Source: Bacillota bacterium (GTDB lineage: Bacteria > Bacillota_A > Clostridia > Lachnospirales > Lachnospiraceae). Taken from it: 64,000 bases of DNA. The notes beneath the pieces were generated by a model. That model saw only the letters and a list, made by a program, of their open reading frames with translations, had not been told where the DNA came from and made no database searches. The translations under genes and the position numbers were made by a program. Of the stretch, positions 9,795 through 18,289 are shown one piece after another; position 1 is the stretch's first letter, and each line of letters begins with the position of its first letter. The stretch covers positions 1 to 64,000 of the forward strand of contig JAEYMU010000030.1 of assembly GCA_023407175.1 (NCBI GenBank), in the 5' to 3' direction.

Positions 9795-10337
9795 ATGGAT
9801 TTCCAACAAAGCAAGACCTATCAGAATCTTCAAAGTGCCTACGAAAGAGAGTTGATGGTCAGTACCTTATATAATATATTCGCTGATAAAGCAGTGGTGG
9901 ACGGTTATATTGAGATAGCCAATATCTTTGAAATTACCGCAAGCAACGAAAAGGAGCATGCCCGTATCTTTTTGAGGAAATTGAACAATGATGTAATACC
10001 GGGCACCGAACAAAATCTTCTTTCTGCTGCCGATTATGAAAATGAAACCAGTACCTTATACCGGGAGTTTGCAAATACGGCAAGGGATGAGGGGTATAGC
10101 GATTTGGCGGCCCTGTTTAATGGAATCGCCAACATCGAATTATATCACAATCTACGTTTTCGCACCCAGTATGAGAATATGGTACGAAATGAGGTTTTCT
10201 GCCGGCCGGAGGAACGGCTATGGATTTGTCTGCAATGCGGCAATATTATGGGAGGACGCTGTGCACCTGAAATTTGCCCGATATGCAACTATCCCCAGGG
10301 CTATTATGCACTATACACGGATAATTTGCCCCAATAA
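9795..10337 (+). CDS. Rubrerythrin-type di-iron/rubredoxin protein
   Basis: This 180-residue protein has an N-terminal ferritin-like four-helix bundle with the two ExxH-type iron-binding helices (SNEKEHARIF and ANIELYHNL). It ends in a rubredoxin-like knuckle with paired Cys (CLQCG and CPICN). Rubrerythrins reduce hydrogen peroxide in anaerobes using electrons from rubredoxin or NADH pathways, in the cytoplasm. The start at 9795 follows AGGAGG; an earlier in-frame ATG at 9765 lacks a site. A terminator follows 72 bp after the stop. Confidence 0.93.
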   Translation: MDFQQSKTYQNLQSAYERELMVSTLYNIFADKAVVDGYIEIANIFEITASNEKEHARIFLRKLNNDVIPGTEQNLLSAADYENETSTLYREFANTARDEGYSDLAALFNGIANIELYHNLRFRTQYENMVRNEVFCRPEERLWICLQCGNIMGGRCAPEICPICNYPQGYYALYTDNLPQ

Positions 10338-10409
10338 ACAGAGCAGAACAGCCTGTAACGGTTCATGGTGCATCAAAATCACAGGTACTCTGCCAGCAAG
10401 AATAAAAAA

Positions 10410-10446
10410 GAGACTGTTACAAGTCTGCCAAAGCTGTAACGGTCTC
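10410..10446. terminator. Bidirectional terminator
   Basis: Imperfect stem GAGACTGTTACA/TGTAACGGTCTC with U-rich tails on both strands. It sits between the convergent rubrerythrin and VanY-type genes and can serve both. Confidence 0.8.
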
Positions 10447-10462
10447 CCTTTTATTTATAGCC

Positions 10463-11221
10463 CTACACTGTTCTATTCGGTTCATATAAATACCTTGCAT
10501 AAAATTCATCATAGGTCAGCTCACTGTAATTAACCGATTCCGCCAGCTCCCTGCCAATATAGCGATAATGCCAGGGTTCATAATCATATCCGGTAACAAA
10601 TTCCTTCCCTTTGGGATATCTTAAGATAAAGCCATAATGATGGGCATTTGCAGCAAGCCACCTTCCTTCGGGTGTGGCTTCAAAGGTCTGCTCCAGATCG
10701 TTGATATCTACTGAGAGCCCGGTTTGATGTTCACTGTGTCCTGGTCTTGCAGACACTCTGTCCCTGACCCTGCTGTATTCTTCAATTGACTGATTCCAGG
10801 TAATATCCTTCAGATATATCTTCCATTGATAATAAAAGCCGCGAAAGGTCGATATTGCCTTAAGCTGCAGGCCGCCGTATTCGGCTCCCCGGCACATTTC
10901 TTCAAAGGCCAGCCTTGCATCATGTCTCAAAAACAGTCTATCCGGGTTAAATTTCTCATCAATGGGCTCCAAATCCTTAGGAATAAAATCTTCTCCCAGC
11001 CTATTGTATTTGTTCACCAGTACATGCAGGGAATAGGGCTCTGTAACCTTTTTAACATTCCGGTAATATTCTTCGTGAAGACCTATATTAACATAAGTAA
11101 TTACATCCACCCAGATACATTGTTCATGTTTCATTTTATAGGAAAGATACTGTTCCTCCAATGCTTTATCATAATAAGGTAATATAGAAAGCCTTGATAA
11201 TTCCAGCCGATAACGTTCCAT
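10463..11221 (-). CDS. D-Ala-D-Ala carboxypeptidase, VanY/DacB-like (peptidase M15)
   Basis: The 252-residue protein carries the M15 zinc-peptidase signature: SEHQTGLSVDI (His and Asp zinc ligands) and EPWHYRYIG (catalytic Glu and the third ligand His). Such enzymes trim the terminal D-Ala from peptidoglycan stems. No signal peptide is visible at the N-terminus, which is unusual for a wall enzyme, so an upstream export signal or an intracellular role cannot be excluded. I chose the ATG at 11221 (GGGAG, 8 bases away); a TTG at 11236 also has a possible site. Confidence 0.88.
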   Translation of the reverse strand: MERYRLELSRLSILPYYDKALEEQYLSYKMKHEQCIWVDVITYVNIGLHEEYYRNVKKVTEPYSLHVLVNKYNRLGEDFIPKDLEPIDEKFNPDRLFLRHDARLAFEEMCRGAEYGGLQLKAISTFRGFYYQWKIYLKDITWNQSIEEYSRVRDRVSARPGHSEHQTGLSVDINDLEQTFEATPEGRWLAANAHHYGFILRYPKGKEFVTGYDYEPWHYRYIGRELAESVNYSELTYDEFYARYLYEPNRTV

Positions 11222-11380
11222 TAGCACTTCTCCCAAAGCCTGTTCATCTCCTTAACTTTAATGCCTGCTTCTTTAAAGGATTATTCAGACCAAGTTTATT
11301 TTATAACTAAACTTCATAGAATTTGCAACACGGATGATGAACAGGAGAAGTAATGCCGGCAAAGCCGCATGTATGGAACG

Positions 11381-11902
11381 TCAATTTGTAAATAACTCGG
11401 TCCAGTAATTACGCCCACCTGACTGGTTTACTCCCACTCCCATTTTCGTAAATCTGGAGCTTAAGATATTCCTTCTATGTCCAGCGGACCCCATCCATGT
11501 ATTTACAACCTCCTGTGGCGTCCTCTGTCCATATGCGATATTCTCGCCGGCTGCCCTAAAGGGTACTCCAAATTCTCTTAATACAGTAAAAAAGCTTGAG
11601 CCATTCGGCCTGGTGTGGGAAAAGTTTGTTGTGATTTCCTTTGCGCGTTGATTGGCCGCTGATGTCAGAGGCTGCGTCGTCGTGTAAGCCGGCAGGCCGT
11701 ACCTGGAGCGTTCTCTGTTCACTAACCGGAGAACCTCACTGGCATATCCCGATGTATTGGAGGAAGTCTGAGCCATTGACAGATCATTTCTGTTCATACA
11801 GATGCTTTCACCTGATTCCCTGTACATATCCTTACTTGCAGTATATGCAGCAATTGCCTGATTGCCACTTCCCGGCGTACCATATGATTGACATTGGCCC
11901 AC
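11381..11902 (-). CDS. CAP-domain (SCP/YkwD-like) protein, start uncertain
   Basis: The C-terminal ~125 residues form a CAP domain: VLRLVNRERSRYGLPAY, FSHTRPNGSSFF, ENIAYG, the motif SAGHRRNIL and the closing NYWTELF. Bacterial CAP proteins are normally exported and act at the wall or spore coat. Here no signal peptide is present. The frame begins at a GTG with no ribosome binding site. Upstream, a run of seven A breaks the frame; one extra A would join an ATG-led extension (MNFMEIYKKNG) to it. So the start may be lost, or the gene may be phase-variable. The domain call is firm; the start is not. Confidence 0.7.
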   Translation of the reverse strand: MGQCQSYGTPGSGNQAIAAYTASKDMYRESGESICMNRNDLSMAQTSSNTSGYASEVLRLVNRERSRYGLPAYTTTQPLTSAANQRAKEITTNFSHTRPNGSSFFTVLREFGVPFRAAGENIAYGQRTPQEVVNTWMGSAGHRRNILSSRFTKMGVGVNQSGGRNYWTELFTN

Positions 11903-12036
11903 CCCGGTCAGTAATCCGTTTTTTTATAAATTTCCATAAAATTCATCGCTCATTTCACAATATGATCATAAAGGTTGGAAATACTAATTCAGAAAGTTAG
12001 TTTACTCATTGTTATTCTGGAAAGTGAGGAAGCGAT

Positions 12037-12432
12037 ATGTTAAGAGCTAAAATAGGTAGTTTAGCTATTGCGTGTATGTTAGGATGTGTCAGCTTAAGCC
12101 CTGTTTATGCCTTTGCAGCTGAAACAAATACCGAATCGACAACACTGTCAGAAAACACTGAAAAGCAGAAGGATAAAAAAGCCGCTTTTGATGAAGCGAT
12201 GAAACAAGCTACAGAAAAGTGGAATTCTCTGTCGGCTAGCCAAAAAGCTGAAGTCTATTCATTGATTGAAAATGAAATGAAAGCAGAGATAAAGCTAATG
12301 GATAAATTTGTTGAATTTGGAATCATCAGCAAGGATGATGCAACTGCTTTTACGGCACGTTTAATGGAACGCTTTAGTAAGATGAAGGATAGCGGCGAAT
12401 TTCCATTGGCCCGGCCGAAAAACAGTAAATAA
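12037..12432 (+). CDS. Small secreted DUF2680 protein
   Basis: The 131-residue protein starts with a Sec signal peptide (MLRAKIGSLAIACMLGCVSL, likely cut near AFA-AE). A Thr/Ser/Lys-rich linker follows. The C-terminal helical domain with WNSLSASQKAEVYSLIENEM and a closing FGIISKDDATAFTARL matches DUF2680, a common family of small exported Clostridia proteins of unknown role. GAGGAAG precedes the ATG. It is followed by a 12-bp hairpin and appears monocistronic. Confidence 0.8.
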   Translation: MLRAKIGSLAIACMLGCVSLSPVYAFAAETNTESTTLSENTEKQKDKKAAFDEAMKQATEKWNSLSASQKAEVYSLIENEMKAEIKLMDKFVEFGIISKDDATAFTARLMERFSKMKDSGEFPLARPKNSK

Positions 12433-12500
12433 TTGATGCCAAAGTGATAGGTTTCGATTGTAATAACAATAAGTAATATTAACTTTCATTCATATAAATG

Positions 12501-12536
12501 GGTAATTGCAAAGCCTTACAAAGTTTTGCAATTACC
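12501..12536 (+). terminator. Hairpin after the DUF2680 gene
   Basis: A perfect 12-bp stem (GGTAATTGCAAA/TTTGCAATTACC) with a weakly U-rich tail. It probably ends the DUF2680 transcript. Confidence 0.55.
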
Positions 12537-12567
12537 TGTTAATATATCAAGAAAGGAAGAACTCGCT

Positions 12568-12720
12568 ATGAAAAAAAGCTCTGACCACAATTCCGCTAAA
12601 AACAGGCATCCCGACCATGAATTTGATCATTCGGTATCTGCCAATCCGGAAATTGAACAACCCCAGTCTCCCTCTGCCACACCCTCCTTTCCCCAGGAGA
12701 TGCCCATCCGGCAGGAATGA
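12568..12720 (+). CDS. Small hydrophilic protein, unknown
   Basis: A 50-codon frame opens at 12568 after GAAAGGAAG at good spacing and is followed by a hairpin, so it looks translated. The product is His/Ser/Pro-rich (DHEFDHSVSANPEIEQP) with no membrane segment or known domain. I do not recognise it. An earlier in-frame ATG lies inside the preceding hairpin and is unlikely. Confidence 0.55.
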   Translation: MKKSSDHNSAKNRHPDHEFDHSVSANPEIEQPQSPSATPSFPQEMPIRQE

Positions 12721-12732
12721 CGAATGAAAAAC

Positions 12733-12760
12733 AGCAGGATACCTTTTTTCGTATCCTGCT
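12733..12760. terminator. Hairpin between convergent genes
   Basis: A perfect 10-bp stem (AGCAGGATAC/GTATCCTGCT) around a CTTTTTTC loop. It lies between the small plus-strand gene and the end of the ABC exporter operon. Confidence 0.6.
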
Positions 12761-12819
12761 TATTACTCCTGTGATTTTGTTGGTCCGTTACTCTAAGGGC
12801 CTGTGTAAATGCCCTTTGA

Positions 12820-14457
12820 CTAATCAAGTTTATCCATGGAGATGTGAAAGGCTGTTTCCCAAAGAATAATGGTAACTATCGTGCTGATACATAAATTGAT
12901 GAAAACCCCATAAGTAATTAACGTGGCGACGTAATGAATTCCTGCCTGCACCGGCAGTACCAAAAACAGCAGAAAGAACATCCCCATATTCGACTGCTGT
13001 GTTGCATTAAATTGGGCCGAAAAGGGGAGCGCCTTATCCATCCGAAGAAAGCATATAATGCTAAAAATCAACAGATTCATAAACACGACAAACAAGTCCG
13101 GCACAATCCTGATGCCGAACAGTACGCCAAAAATGATTGCTTCTATTACATATAAGGGTACAAAAATCCGTAGGAGCAGCGCCTTCATGGTTCCCCGGAA
13201 TGCCGGCTTCGGATCACCCACCGGTAATGCCTTGTAGATCCAGGCCGCCTTATAGCTTTCCGAATATTTCATCATTGTTATCAGTGTCGGCAGCATAATC
13301 CCGCAAAAATAGATATATAAGTAGCTCCTTCCGCCAAATACCTCCTCAAAGCTTTCCACTCCTATGGATTGCAGTATAAAAATAAAGGGAAAGATCATTG
13401 TAAAGCCTATGGTAGGATATATCTTAAGCTTAAAGCTGCGTTCATTTTTCATCATATTTATGGAAAAGCAGTAGAATATCCGCTCTATTCTGTCACGGCA
13501 GAGCAGCCGTGCCAATAAGCCCTCGGATTTATTTCCCCTTTTTACTTTTCTTGCCTCGTTATTTCCCAGCTTCTGAAGATATTTTTCAAACAATGGCATC
13601 AGTCTGATATAAACTGCCAGTGAAACCAGAGGAATTACAACCGCCATAATGGTAAAGGCAACATAGTATAAATTAAAATCCGATTTTTTCAGTAGCTGAA
13701 AGGGTGCTGAAAACCAAATGGGAATAATCAGATACTGCCACCAGTGGGGTACAAAATTAATCTTTAAGTCAATCACCTGAAACATTCTTCCGATCAGCTG
13801 GTATCCAATCATAATCACCAGAGACAGTATGATTTGAATATAGTTGATGATATCCTTCAGCTTTTCCCCGTCAAAAAAACGTAAAATCAGAAAGTAAATC
13901 AACGTAGTAAGTATTACACAAAAGATATCAATTAAAATCAGAAGCAGTAGAAACAGGAGGAAGAAAACCGGGCCCTGAAAAAAGAGGCTTGCAATCAGTG
14001 CAGGTCCTACCAGAGCACCGGACATAACCAGCATATAATAAAAGATATGTATGGTTTTTGCCATACCAAGGGTCCTTCTGTCTACCGGCCTGACTCCCAG
14101 TATATTTTTATCCCGAAGATCTAATAACACCGTAGAAAAGTCCGATATCATAGAGCTCATCACCATAAACATAACAATACCAAATACCATACTCATCTGA
14201 AACAGATAATTGCTCTTCATTATAATAAAGGGTATCAGTACACAACCCATCAGCAAATAAATCCAGAGAGAACGCAGAAACATATTCTTATTATCTGCTT
14301 CCTGGGGCTTACGGCTATTATTGAAGACCGTAGGAACCCTTCTTCCGTCCATCAATAGCTTAATATACAGAATCCTTCTCAGCATCTCGTAATCAATGCC
14401 CATTTTATAAAACAGACTTTGAAACCGGTCCAATAGCTTTAATAATTTAAAATTCAT
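12820..14457 (-). CDS. ABC exporter membrane subunit
   Basis: The 545-residue protein has about 12 hydrophobic segments from residue ~65 on, such as VFFLLFLLLLILIDIFCVIL and YIYFCGIMLPTLITMM. Large polytopic subunits of this kind form the membrane part of two-gene ABC exporters. GGAGG precedes the ATG. It lies 15 bp downstream of the ATPase gene, so the two form one operon and probably one complex. No substrate is indicated; lipid, peptide or antibiotic export are all possible. It lacks the FtsX/MacB extracellular domain. Confidence 0.8.
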   Translation of the reverse strand: MNFKLLKLLDRFQSLFYKMGIDYEMLRRILYIKLLMDGRRVPTVFNNSRKPQEADNKNMFLRSLWIYLLMGCVLIPFIIMKSNYLFQMSMVFGIVMFMVMSSMISDFSTVLLDLRDKNILGVRPVDRRTLGMAKTIHIFYYMLVMSGALVGPALIASLFFQGPVFFLLFLLLLILIDIFCVILTTLIYFLILRFFDGEKLKDIINYIQIILSLVIMIGYQLIGRMFQVIDLKINFVPHWWQYLIIPIWFSAPFQLLKKSDFNLYYVAFTIMAVVIPLVSLAVYIRLMPLFEKYLQKLGNNEARKVKRGNKSEGLLARLLCRDRIERIFYCFSINMMKNERSFKLKIYPTIGFTMIFPFIFILQSIGVESFEEVFGGRSYLYIYFCGIMLPTLITMMKYSESYKAAWIYKALPVGDPKPAFRGTMKALLLRIFVPLYVIEAIIFGVLFGIRIVPDLFVVFMNLLIFSIICFLRMDKALPFSAQFNATQQSNMGMFFLLFLVLPVQAGIHYVATLITYGVFINLCISTIVTIILWETAFHISMDKLD

Positions 14458-14472
14458 GGCATCCTCCAGATA

Positions 14473-15258
14473 TCAGATAGTTTCTTCAACGATTGAGACA
14501 AACTGCTTTGCCAGTGCCTCATATTCATGAAAGCCTGTAATCTGATTAAAAATCTGCTCCAGAGAACCTTCCTTCAGGCTATCCTTAAGCTGCGCAAAGC
14601 TTCCGTCAGCGGCAATCTGACCTCCGTTAATCAGGATAATCCGGTTACTGATTTTCTCAACTACATCCATGATATGGGAGGAATAAAAGATAGTCTTCCC
14701 CTGTCTGGCAAGGGTAGACAGAATTTCCTTGACGATCATCACACTGTTGGCATCCAGACCGCTTAGGGGCTCATCCAAAAATAAGATATCAGGATTATGG
14801 AGCAGGCTCGCAATAATCAATACCTTCTGCTTCATTCCCTTACTAAAGGAATTAATTCTTAAATCAATGGCATCCTTAATCCCAAATACCAGCATCAGAC
14901 GTTCTGCCCTGCTATTGGCTGTCTCATAGCTTAATCCATACAGGGAAGCGATAAAGGTAAGATACTCCCGCGCCGTCAGATTGTCATATATGTCCGCTAC
15001 CTCCGGCACATACCCGATTTTTCTTTTATACTCGACCGGGTCCTTTTTGATATCCTGTCCCAGCACCTTAACCTCTCCCCGGTAGCCCTCCACAATGCCA
15101 AGAATTATTTTAATCGTCGTACTTTTTCCTGCACCGTTTGTTCCGATGTATCCAATAATTTCACCCTTATGAACCTCCAGATTAATCCCCTTTAGGACCT
15201 CCTTGGCACCATAATTCATATAAAGGTCCCTAATCTCTACTGTTTTTACATTCTCCAT
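14473..15258 (-). CDS. ABC transporter ATP-binding protein
   Basis: The 261-residue ATPase shows Walker A (GTNGAGKST), the Q-loop region (IGYVPEVADIYDNLT), the ABC signature in the degenerate form NSFSKGMKQK, Walker B with catalytic Glu (DILFLDEPLSGLD) and the H-loop His (IFYSSHIMD). This set is typical of CcmA/NatA-type exporter ATPases. AAGGAGC precedes the ATG. It is the first gene of the two-gene exporter operon. Confidence 0.92.
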   Translation of the reverse strand: MENVKTVEIRDLYMNYGAKEVLKGINLEVHKGEIIGYIGTNGAGKSTTIKIILGIVEGYRGEVKVLGQDIKKDPVEYKRKIGYVPEVADIYDNLTAREYLTFIASLYGLSYETANSRAERLMLVFGIKDAIDLRINSFSKGMKQKVLIIASLLHNPDILFLDEPLSGLDANSVMIVKEILSTLARQGKTIFYSSHIMDVVEKISNRIILINGGQIAADGSFAQLKDSLKEGSLEQIFNQITGFHEYEALAKQFVSIVEETI

Positions 15259-15418
15259 GATACCTGCTCCTTTTGCCCCTAGTATCCAGCCGGCTTATTT
15301 CAAATTTGATTTCCATTCTAGCCTCCCATTGATAAACGCCATTTGGATTATTATAACATGTCCGCAAATTAAAAGCTTATAAAATTACAAATTTATGATA
15401 ATTTATTTCATATAAAAA

Positions 15419-15518
15419 GCCGCTGCAAAAGAACTTTTCTGAAAGAGGACTCATAACTCTATCCCTTTACCCAGGTGTAAGGTAATTACGCTTTCAGAAA
15501 ACCTTCTATTGCAACGGC
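15419..15518 (-). terminator. Long nested hairpin downstream of the Fe-S protein gene
   Basis: Two 27-28-base arms (15419-15445 and 15491-15518) pair with few mismatches and, read on the minus strand, end in GGCTTTTT, a terminator-like finish. The 45-base loop itself contains a smaller inverted repeat (CCTTAC/GTAAAGG). It lies 30 bp after the Fe-S gene stop. It is longer than an ordinary terminator and could be a structured RNA or a small repeat element. Confidence 0.55.
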
Positions 15519-15547
15519 CTTCGATCTTTTCATATTTAACTTGCTGT

Positions 15548-16252
15548 TTATTCCAGAATCTGTCCATCCGTAGAAATGGTAACTACCTGCCACGGAAGGA
15601 ACTTTCCGCTATTTTGGAGCGCCCGCTTTACTGCATTTTCAATACCGCCGCAGCAGGGAACCTCCATGCGTACAACAGTAACGCTTTTGATGCTGTTGTT
15701 TTTGATAATTGCAGTCAGCTTCTCACTGTAATCCCCTTCATCCAGCTTGGGGCAACCGATCAGGGTTATTCTGTTTTTCATATATTTATTATGGAAATCG
15801 GCATAAGCGTAAGCGGAACAGTCTGCGGCAATCAACAGGTTGGCATCCGTAAAGTAGGGTGCATTGATCGGAACCAGCTTAATCTGCACCGGCCACTGTG
15901 CAAGTCTGCTGATACTTTCTTTCATTGACACCGGGGCTGCCTCCTGTTCCTCTCTCTGTTTTAGAAGTCTGGACTGTGTTCCCGGGCATACATGATGCGG
16001 CTTCTCCTCCTGATGCTTCCTCATATGCTCCTTAACTGCCTCTTCGTCATACTCCTGCGCTTCCCTCTCCTCAAAGTTGATTGCCTGAGTCGGGCAGGAA
16101 GGGAGACACGCTCCCAAACCATCACAGTAATCATCCCGCAGCAGCTTTGCCTTACCACCAACCATACCAATCGCTCCTTCATGGCAGGCAGCGGCGCATA
16201 AGCCGCAGCCGTTACATTTTTCTTCATCAATTTTTATTATTTTTCTTATCAT
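15548..16252 (-). CDS. 4Fe-4S ferredoxin-domain protein
   Basis: The 234-residue protein opens with a ferredoxin domain: a full 4Fe-4S motif (CNGCGLCAAAC) and a second cluster motif in variant form (CDGLGACLPSC). The rest (~110-234) is a domain with PCCGGIENAVKRAL near its end, found in anaerobe Fe-S proteins of unsettled role. It is probably cytoplasmic and involved in electron transfer. It is transcribed divergently from a Crp/Fnr regulator, a pairing that suggests control by that regulator. GGAGGAGC precedes the ATG. Confidence 0.85.
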   Translation of the reverse strand: MIRKIIKIDEEKCNGCGLCAAACHEGAIGMVGGKAKLLRDDYCDGLGACLPSCPTQAINFEEREAQEYDEEAVKEHMRKHQEEKPHHVCPGTQSRLLKQREEQEAAPVSMKESISRLAQWPVQIKLVPINAPYFTDANLLIAADCSAYAYADFHNKYMKNRITLIGCPKLDEGDYSEKLTAIIKNNSIKSVTVVRMEVPCCGGIENAVKRALQNSGKFLPWQVVTISTDGQILE

Positions 16253-16301
16253 AATGCTCCTCCGTTTCTGCGCATGCTATTTATTAATTAATATTTATTG
16301 A

Positions 16302-16344
16302 TTGACTTTATGTTTTGATTTTACTATAGTGATAGCATAAAGTC
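16302..16344 (+). promoter_or_regulatory. Crp/Fnr-gene promoter with flanking inverted repeat
   Basis: TTGACT (16302-16307) and TATAGT (16325-16330) are 17 bp apart, a near-consensus sigma-A promoter for the regulator gene. The arms GACTTTATG (16304-16312) and CATAAAGTC (16336-16344) form a perfect 9-bp inverted repeat, one arm over the -35 and the other over the likely start point. This is the geometry of a repressor operator, probably for autoregulation and control of the divergent Fe-S gene. Confidence 0.7.
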
Positions 16345-16374
16345 TGTTGTTTTTACAACGAAACGGAGAGAAAT

Positions 16375-17034
16375 ATGAAAAATTATTATAATATTTTAAA
16401 GCTCGTGTCCTTATTTGAAGGTATCAAGGAAACAGATTATCCGGATATCCTTTCCTGCCTTGGATCGAGAGTGGTTCACTATAAGAAGGGCCAGACTGTG
16501 TTCCAGAAGGAGGAAGAGGCTGTCAGCGTCGGCATCCTCTTATCAGGACAGACCCAGATAATTAAGGAGGATTACTACGGAAACCGTCTGCTGCTTGCCA
16601 GTCTGGAGACAGGCATGATTTTCGGTGAAGCCTTTGCCTGCGCCGATATAAAAAAGCTTCCGGTCAGCGTTATTGCAACTGCCGAAAGCGACATTATGTT
16701 TATTAATTACCGCAGGCTTTCCACCTCCTGTACGAATGCCTGCGGCTTTCATAATCAGTTAATCCAAAATATGCTTCGTATCCTGGCCGCCAGAAATATT
16801 CAGCTGAATCAAAAGATCGAGCTGCTTTCCAGACGAAGTATAAGGGAAAAGCTTCTGGCCTATCTAAGCTACGAGGCACAGGGAAATGCAGGCAGTCATT
16901 TTACTATTCCCTATAACCGGCAGGAGCTTGCAGACTATCTCTCTGTTGACCGGAGCGCCCTGTCCAATGAATTATGCAAACTAAGGGACAGTGGTATTAT
17001 TAAATTTCATAAAAATGAATTTGAGCTGCTATAG
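16375..17034 (+). CDS. Crp/Fnr-family transcription regulator
   Basis: The 219-residue protein has an N-terminal cyclic-nucleotide-binding-like beta barrel (~10-120; GQTVFQKEEEAVSVGILLSG, GMIFGEAFAC), a long dimer helix, and a C-terminal HTH whose recognition helix is in RQELADYLSVDRSALSNEL. There is no N-terminal four-Cys FNR cluster, though Cys residues (SCTNAC) sit before the dimer helix. It may sense redox, heme or a metabolite in the cytoplasm. GGAGAG precedes the ATG. The promoter carries an inverted repeat likely bound by the protein itself. Confidence 0.9.
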   Translation: MKNYYNILKLVSLFEGIKETDYPDILSCLGSRVVHYKKGQTVFQKEEEAVSVGILLSGQTQIIKEDYYGNRLLLASLETGMIFGEAFACADIKKLPVSVIATAESDIMFINYRRLSTSCTNACGFHNQLIQNMLRILAARNIQLNQKIELLSRRSIREKLLAYLSYEAQGNAGSHFTIPYNRQELADYLSVDRSALSNELCKLRDSGIIKFHKNEFELL

Positions 17035-17049
17035 GGCTTGTCCGGCTAT

Positions 17050-17910
17050 TTAATGAATTGCACGCTTTCTGTTGGTTCCACCCATGACATCCGATACGTC
17101 ATTAATTGTAACAAAAGCATCCGGGTCCTTATCATTAATGATGGAACGAAGCTTTGAAACCTCCAATCTGGAAACCACGGAATAAAGGACAATTCTATGT
17201 TCACCTGTATAAGCGCCTTTCCCTTCCAGATAGGTCACTCCACGGCCCAGACGGGCTTTGATCGCATCGGCAATCTCATCCCCGTTCTTTGAAACAATAA
17301 ATACCGCTTTTTCTTCATCCAAACCGTCAATTACAACATCCACCGCCTTGTGAGCCACAAAATAAGCAAGCATGGAATAAAGCGCCCTGTCCCAGCCCAA
17401 AATTATAGCGGCAAAGCTATAAATAAAAATATTAAATATTAAAACAATCTGGCCAATTGTTAACAAAGAGCTTTTGCAAAGGATGAGTGCAATGATTTCC
17501 GTCCCGTCTAAGGACCCGCCGTAGCGCAAAATCAATCCCACTCCTGATCCAAGTATGATACCGCCAAATACGGCTGCCAGCAGATGATCATCAGTCAGGC
17601 CGGGAATTGGATGAAAAATCAATGTAAAAATAGAAAATGATGTAATAGAAAATAAAGATGTAATCACGAAGGTCTTGCCAATCTGTTTGTATCCGATGAA
17701 TAGAAAAGGTATATTCAGAAGGAAGGTAAAGATACCTATGGGCAGACCTGTGATAAAGCTGACGATAATAGAAATTCCTACGACTCCGCCATCAATAATG
17801 CTGTTGGGAACCAAGAAAAACTCCAGTCCTGCGGCGGCTATGAGGGCGCCCACTAAAAGTATAGTATATTTCTGTACGATTTTTGCAATCGAATAGTTTT
17901 TTTTATTCAT
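17050..17910 (-). CDS. YitT-family membrane protein (second of two)
   Basis: The 286-residue protein has about five or six membrane helices (GALIAAAGLEFFLVPNSIID, then RYGGSLDGTEIIALIL, the family motif) and a C-terminal DUF2179 domain (~205-280, VLYSVVSRLEVSKL). It is convergent with the Crp/Fnr gene, with only 15 bp between stops. GGAG lies 5 bases before the ATG at 17910; an ATG at 17931 is too close to its site. The remains of a P-II/DUF1538 locus lie immediately upstream, so it may once have been part of a longer operon. Confidence 0.9.
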   Translation of the reverse strand: MNKKNYSIAKIVQKYTILLVGALIAAAGLEFFLVPNSIIDGGVVGISIIVSFITGLPIGIFTFLLNIPFLFIGYKQIGKTFVITSLFSITSFSIFTLIFHPIPGLTDDHLLAAVFGGIILGSGVGLILRYGGSLDGTEIIALILCKSSLLTIGQIVLIFNIFIYSFAAIILGWDRALYSMLAYFVAHKAVDVVIDGLDEEKAVFIVSKNGDEIADAIKARLGRGVTYLEGKGAYTGEHRIVLYSVVSRLEVSKLRSIINDKDPDAFVTINDVSDVMGGTNRKRAIH

Positions 17911-17954
17911 TCTTACTCCATTTCCAAGCATACTCCTTGCTCATTATAAATTTG

Positions 17955-18071
17955 TCAGTTACCCTCGGTGACCATTCTGTCAGACACACCAAGTCCAACC
18001 GTCTCATCCGCCGGAAGGGAGAACATGATTCCCTTTGCATCCGTGTGGGTGCCGATTGCTTCATTCTCTCC
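17955..18071 (-). pseudogene. Fragment resembling the C-terminus of a P-II-type regulator
   Basis: A minus-strand frame without a usable start reads GENEAIGTHTDAKG, then IMFSLPADETVGLG and a stop. This resembles the end of the P-II-like proteins encoded beside DUF1538 membrane proteins. Only ~38 codons survive and the N-terminal part is missing. It follows a broken DUF1538 stump in the same orientation, which supports the reading. The P-II assignment is from pattern memory. Confidence 0.5.
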
Positions 18072-18132
18072 ATATCTCAATTTTTCCCATAATACTGCCA
18101 TAAAAATCAGCTTGAATCTTCCCGTGAGCCGA

Positions 18133-18289
18133 TTAGATCGGGATTAAAAGAACGAAACCAACAAAAAAAGGCATCAAAGTTGCTTTTGGCAGTCTTACGA
18201 TACCTATATGAAGCAAGAGTACCAACTACAGTGATTGGAAGAACTGAATAAATTGATTCTTTCATCTTTTCCTTAAGATTATTATTCAT
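18133..18289 (-). pseudogene. Broken DUF1538 membrane-protein gene, N-terminal stump
   Basis: The frame starts as MNNNLKEKMKESIYSVLPIT, the typical DUF1538 opening. It then shifts: removing one G near 18224-18229 continues it as LVLLLHIGIVRLP and ATLMPFFVGFVLLI, hydrophobic helices expected of the family, up to a stop at 18133-18135. The uncorrected 60-codon frame runs on to 18107 as non-hydrophobic sequence. Most of the gene is deleted between here and the P-II-like fragment. So this is a decayed locus, not a small gene. Confidence 0.65.

Noticed and set aside
18107..18289. A free-standing 60-residue gene
   Set aside because: The N-terminus matches DUF1538, and the continuation is in another frame, so it is a broken gene and not a small one.
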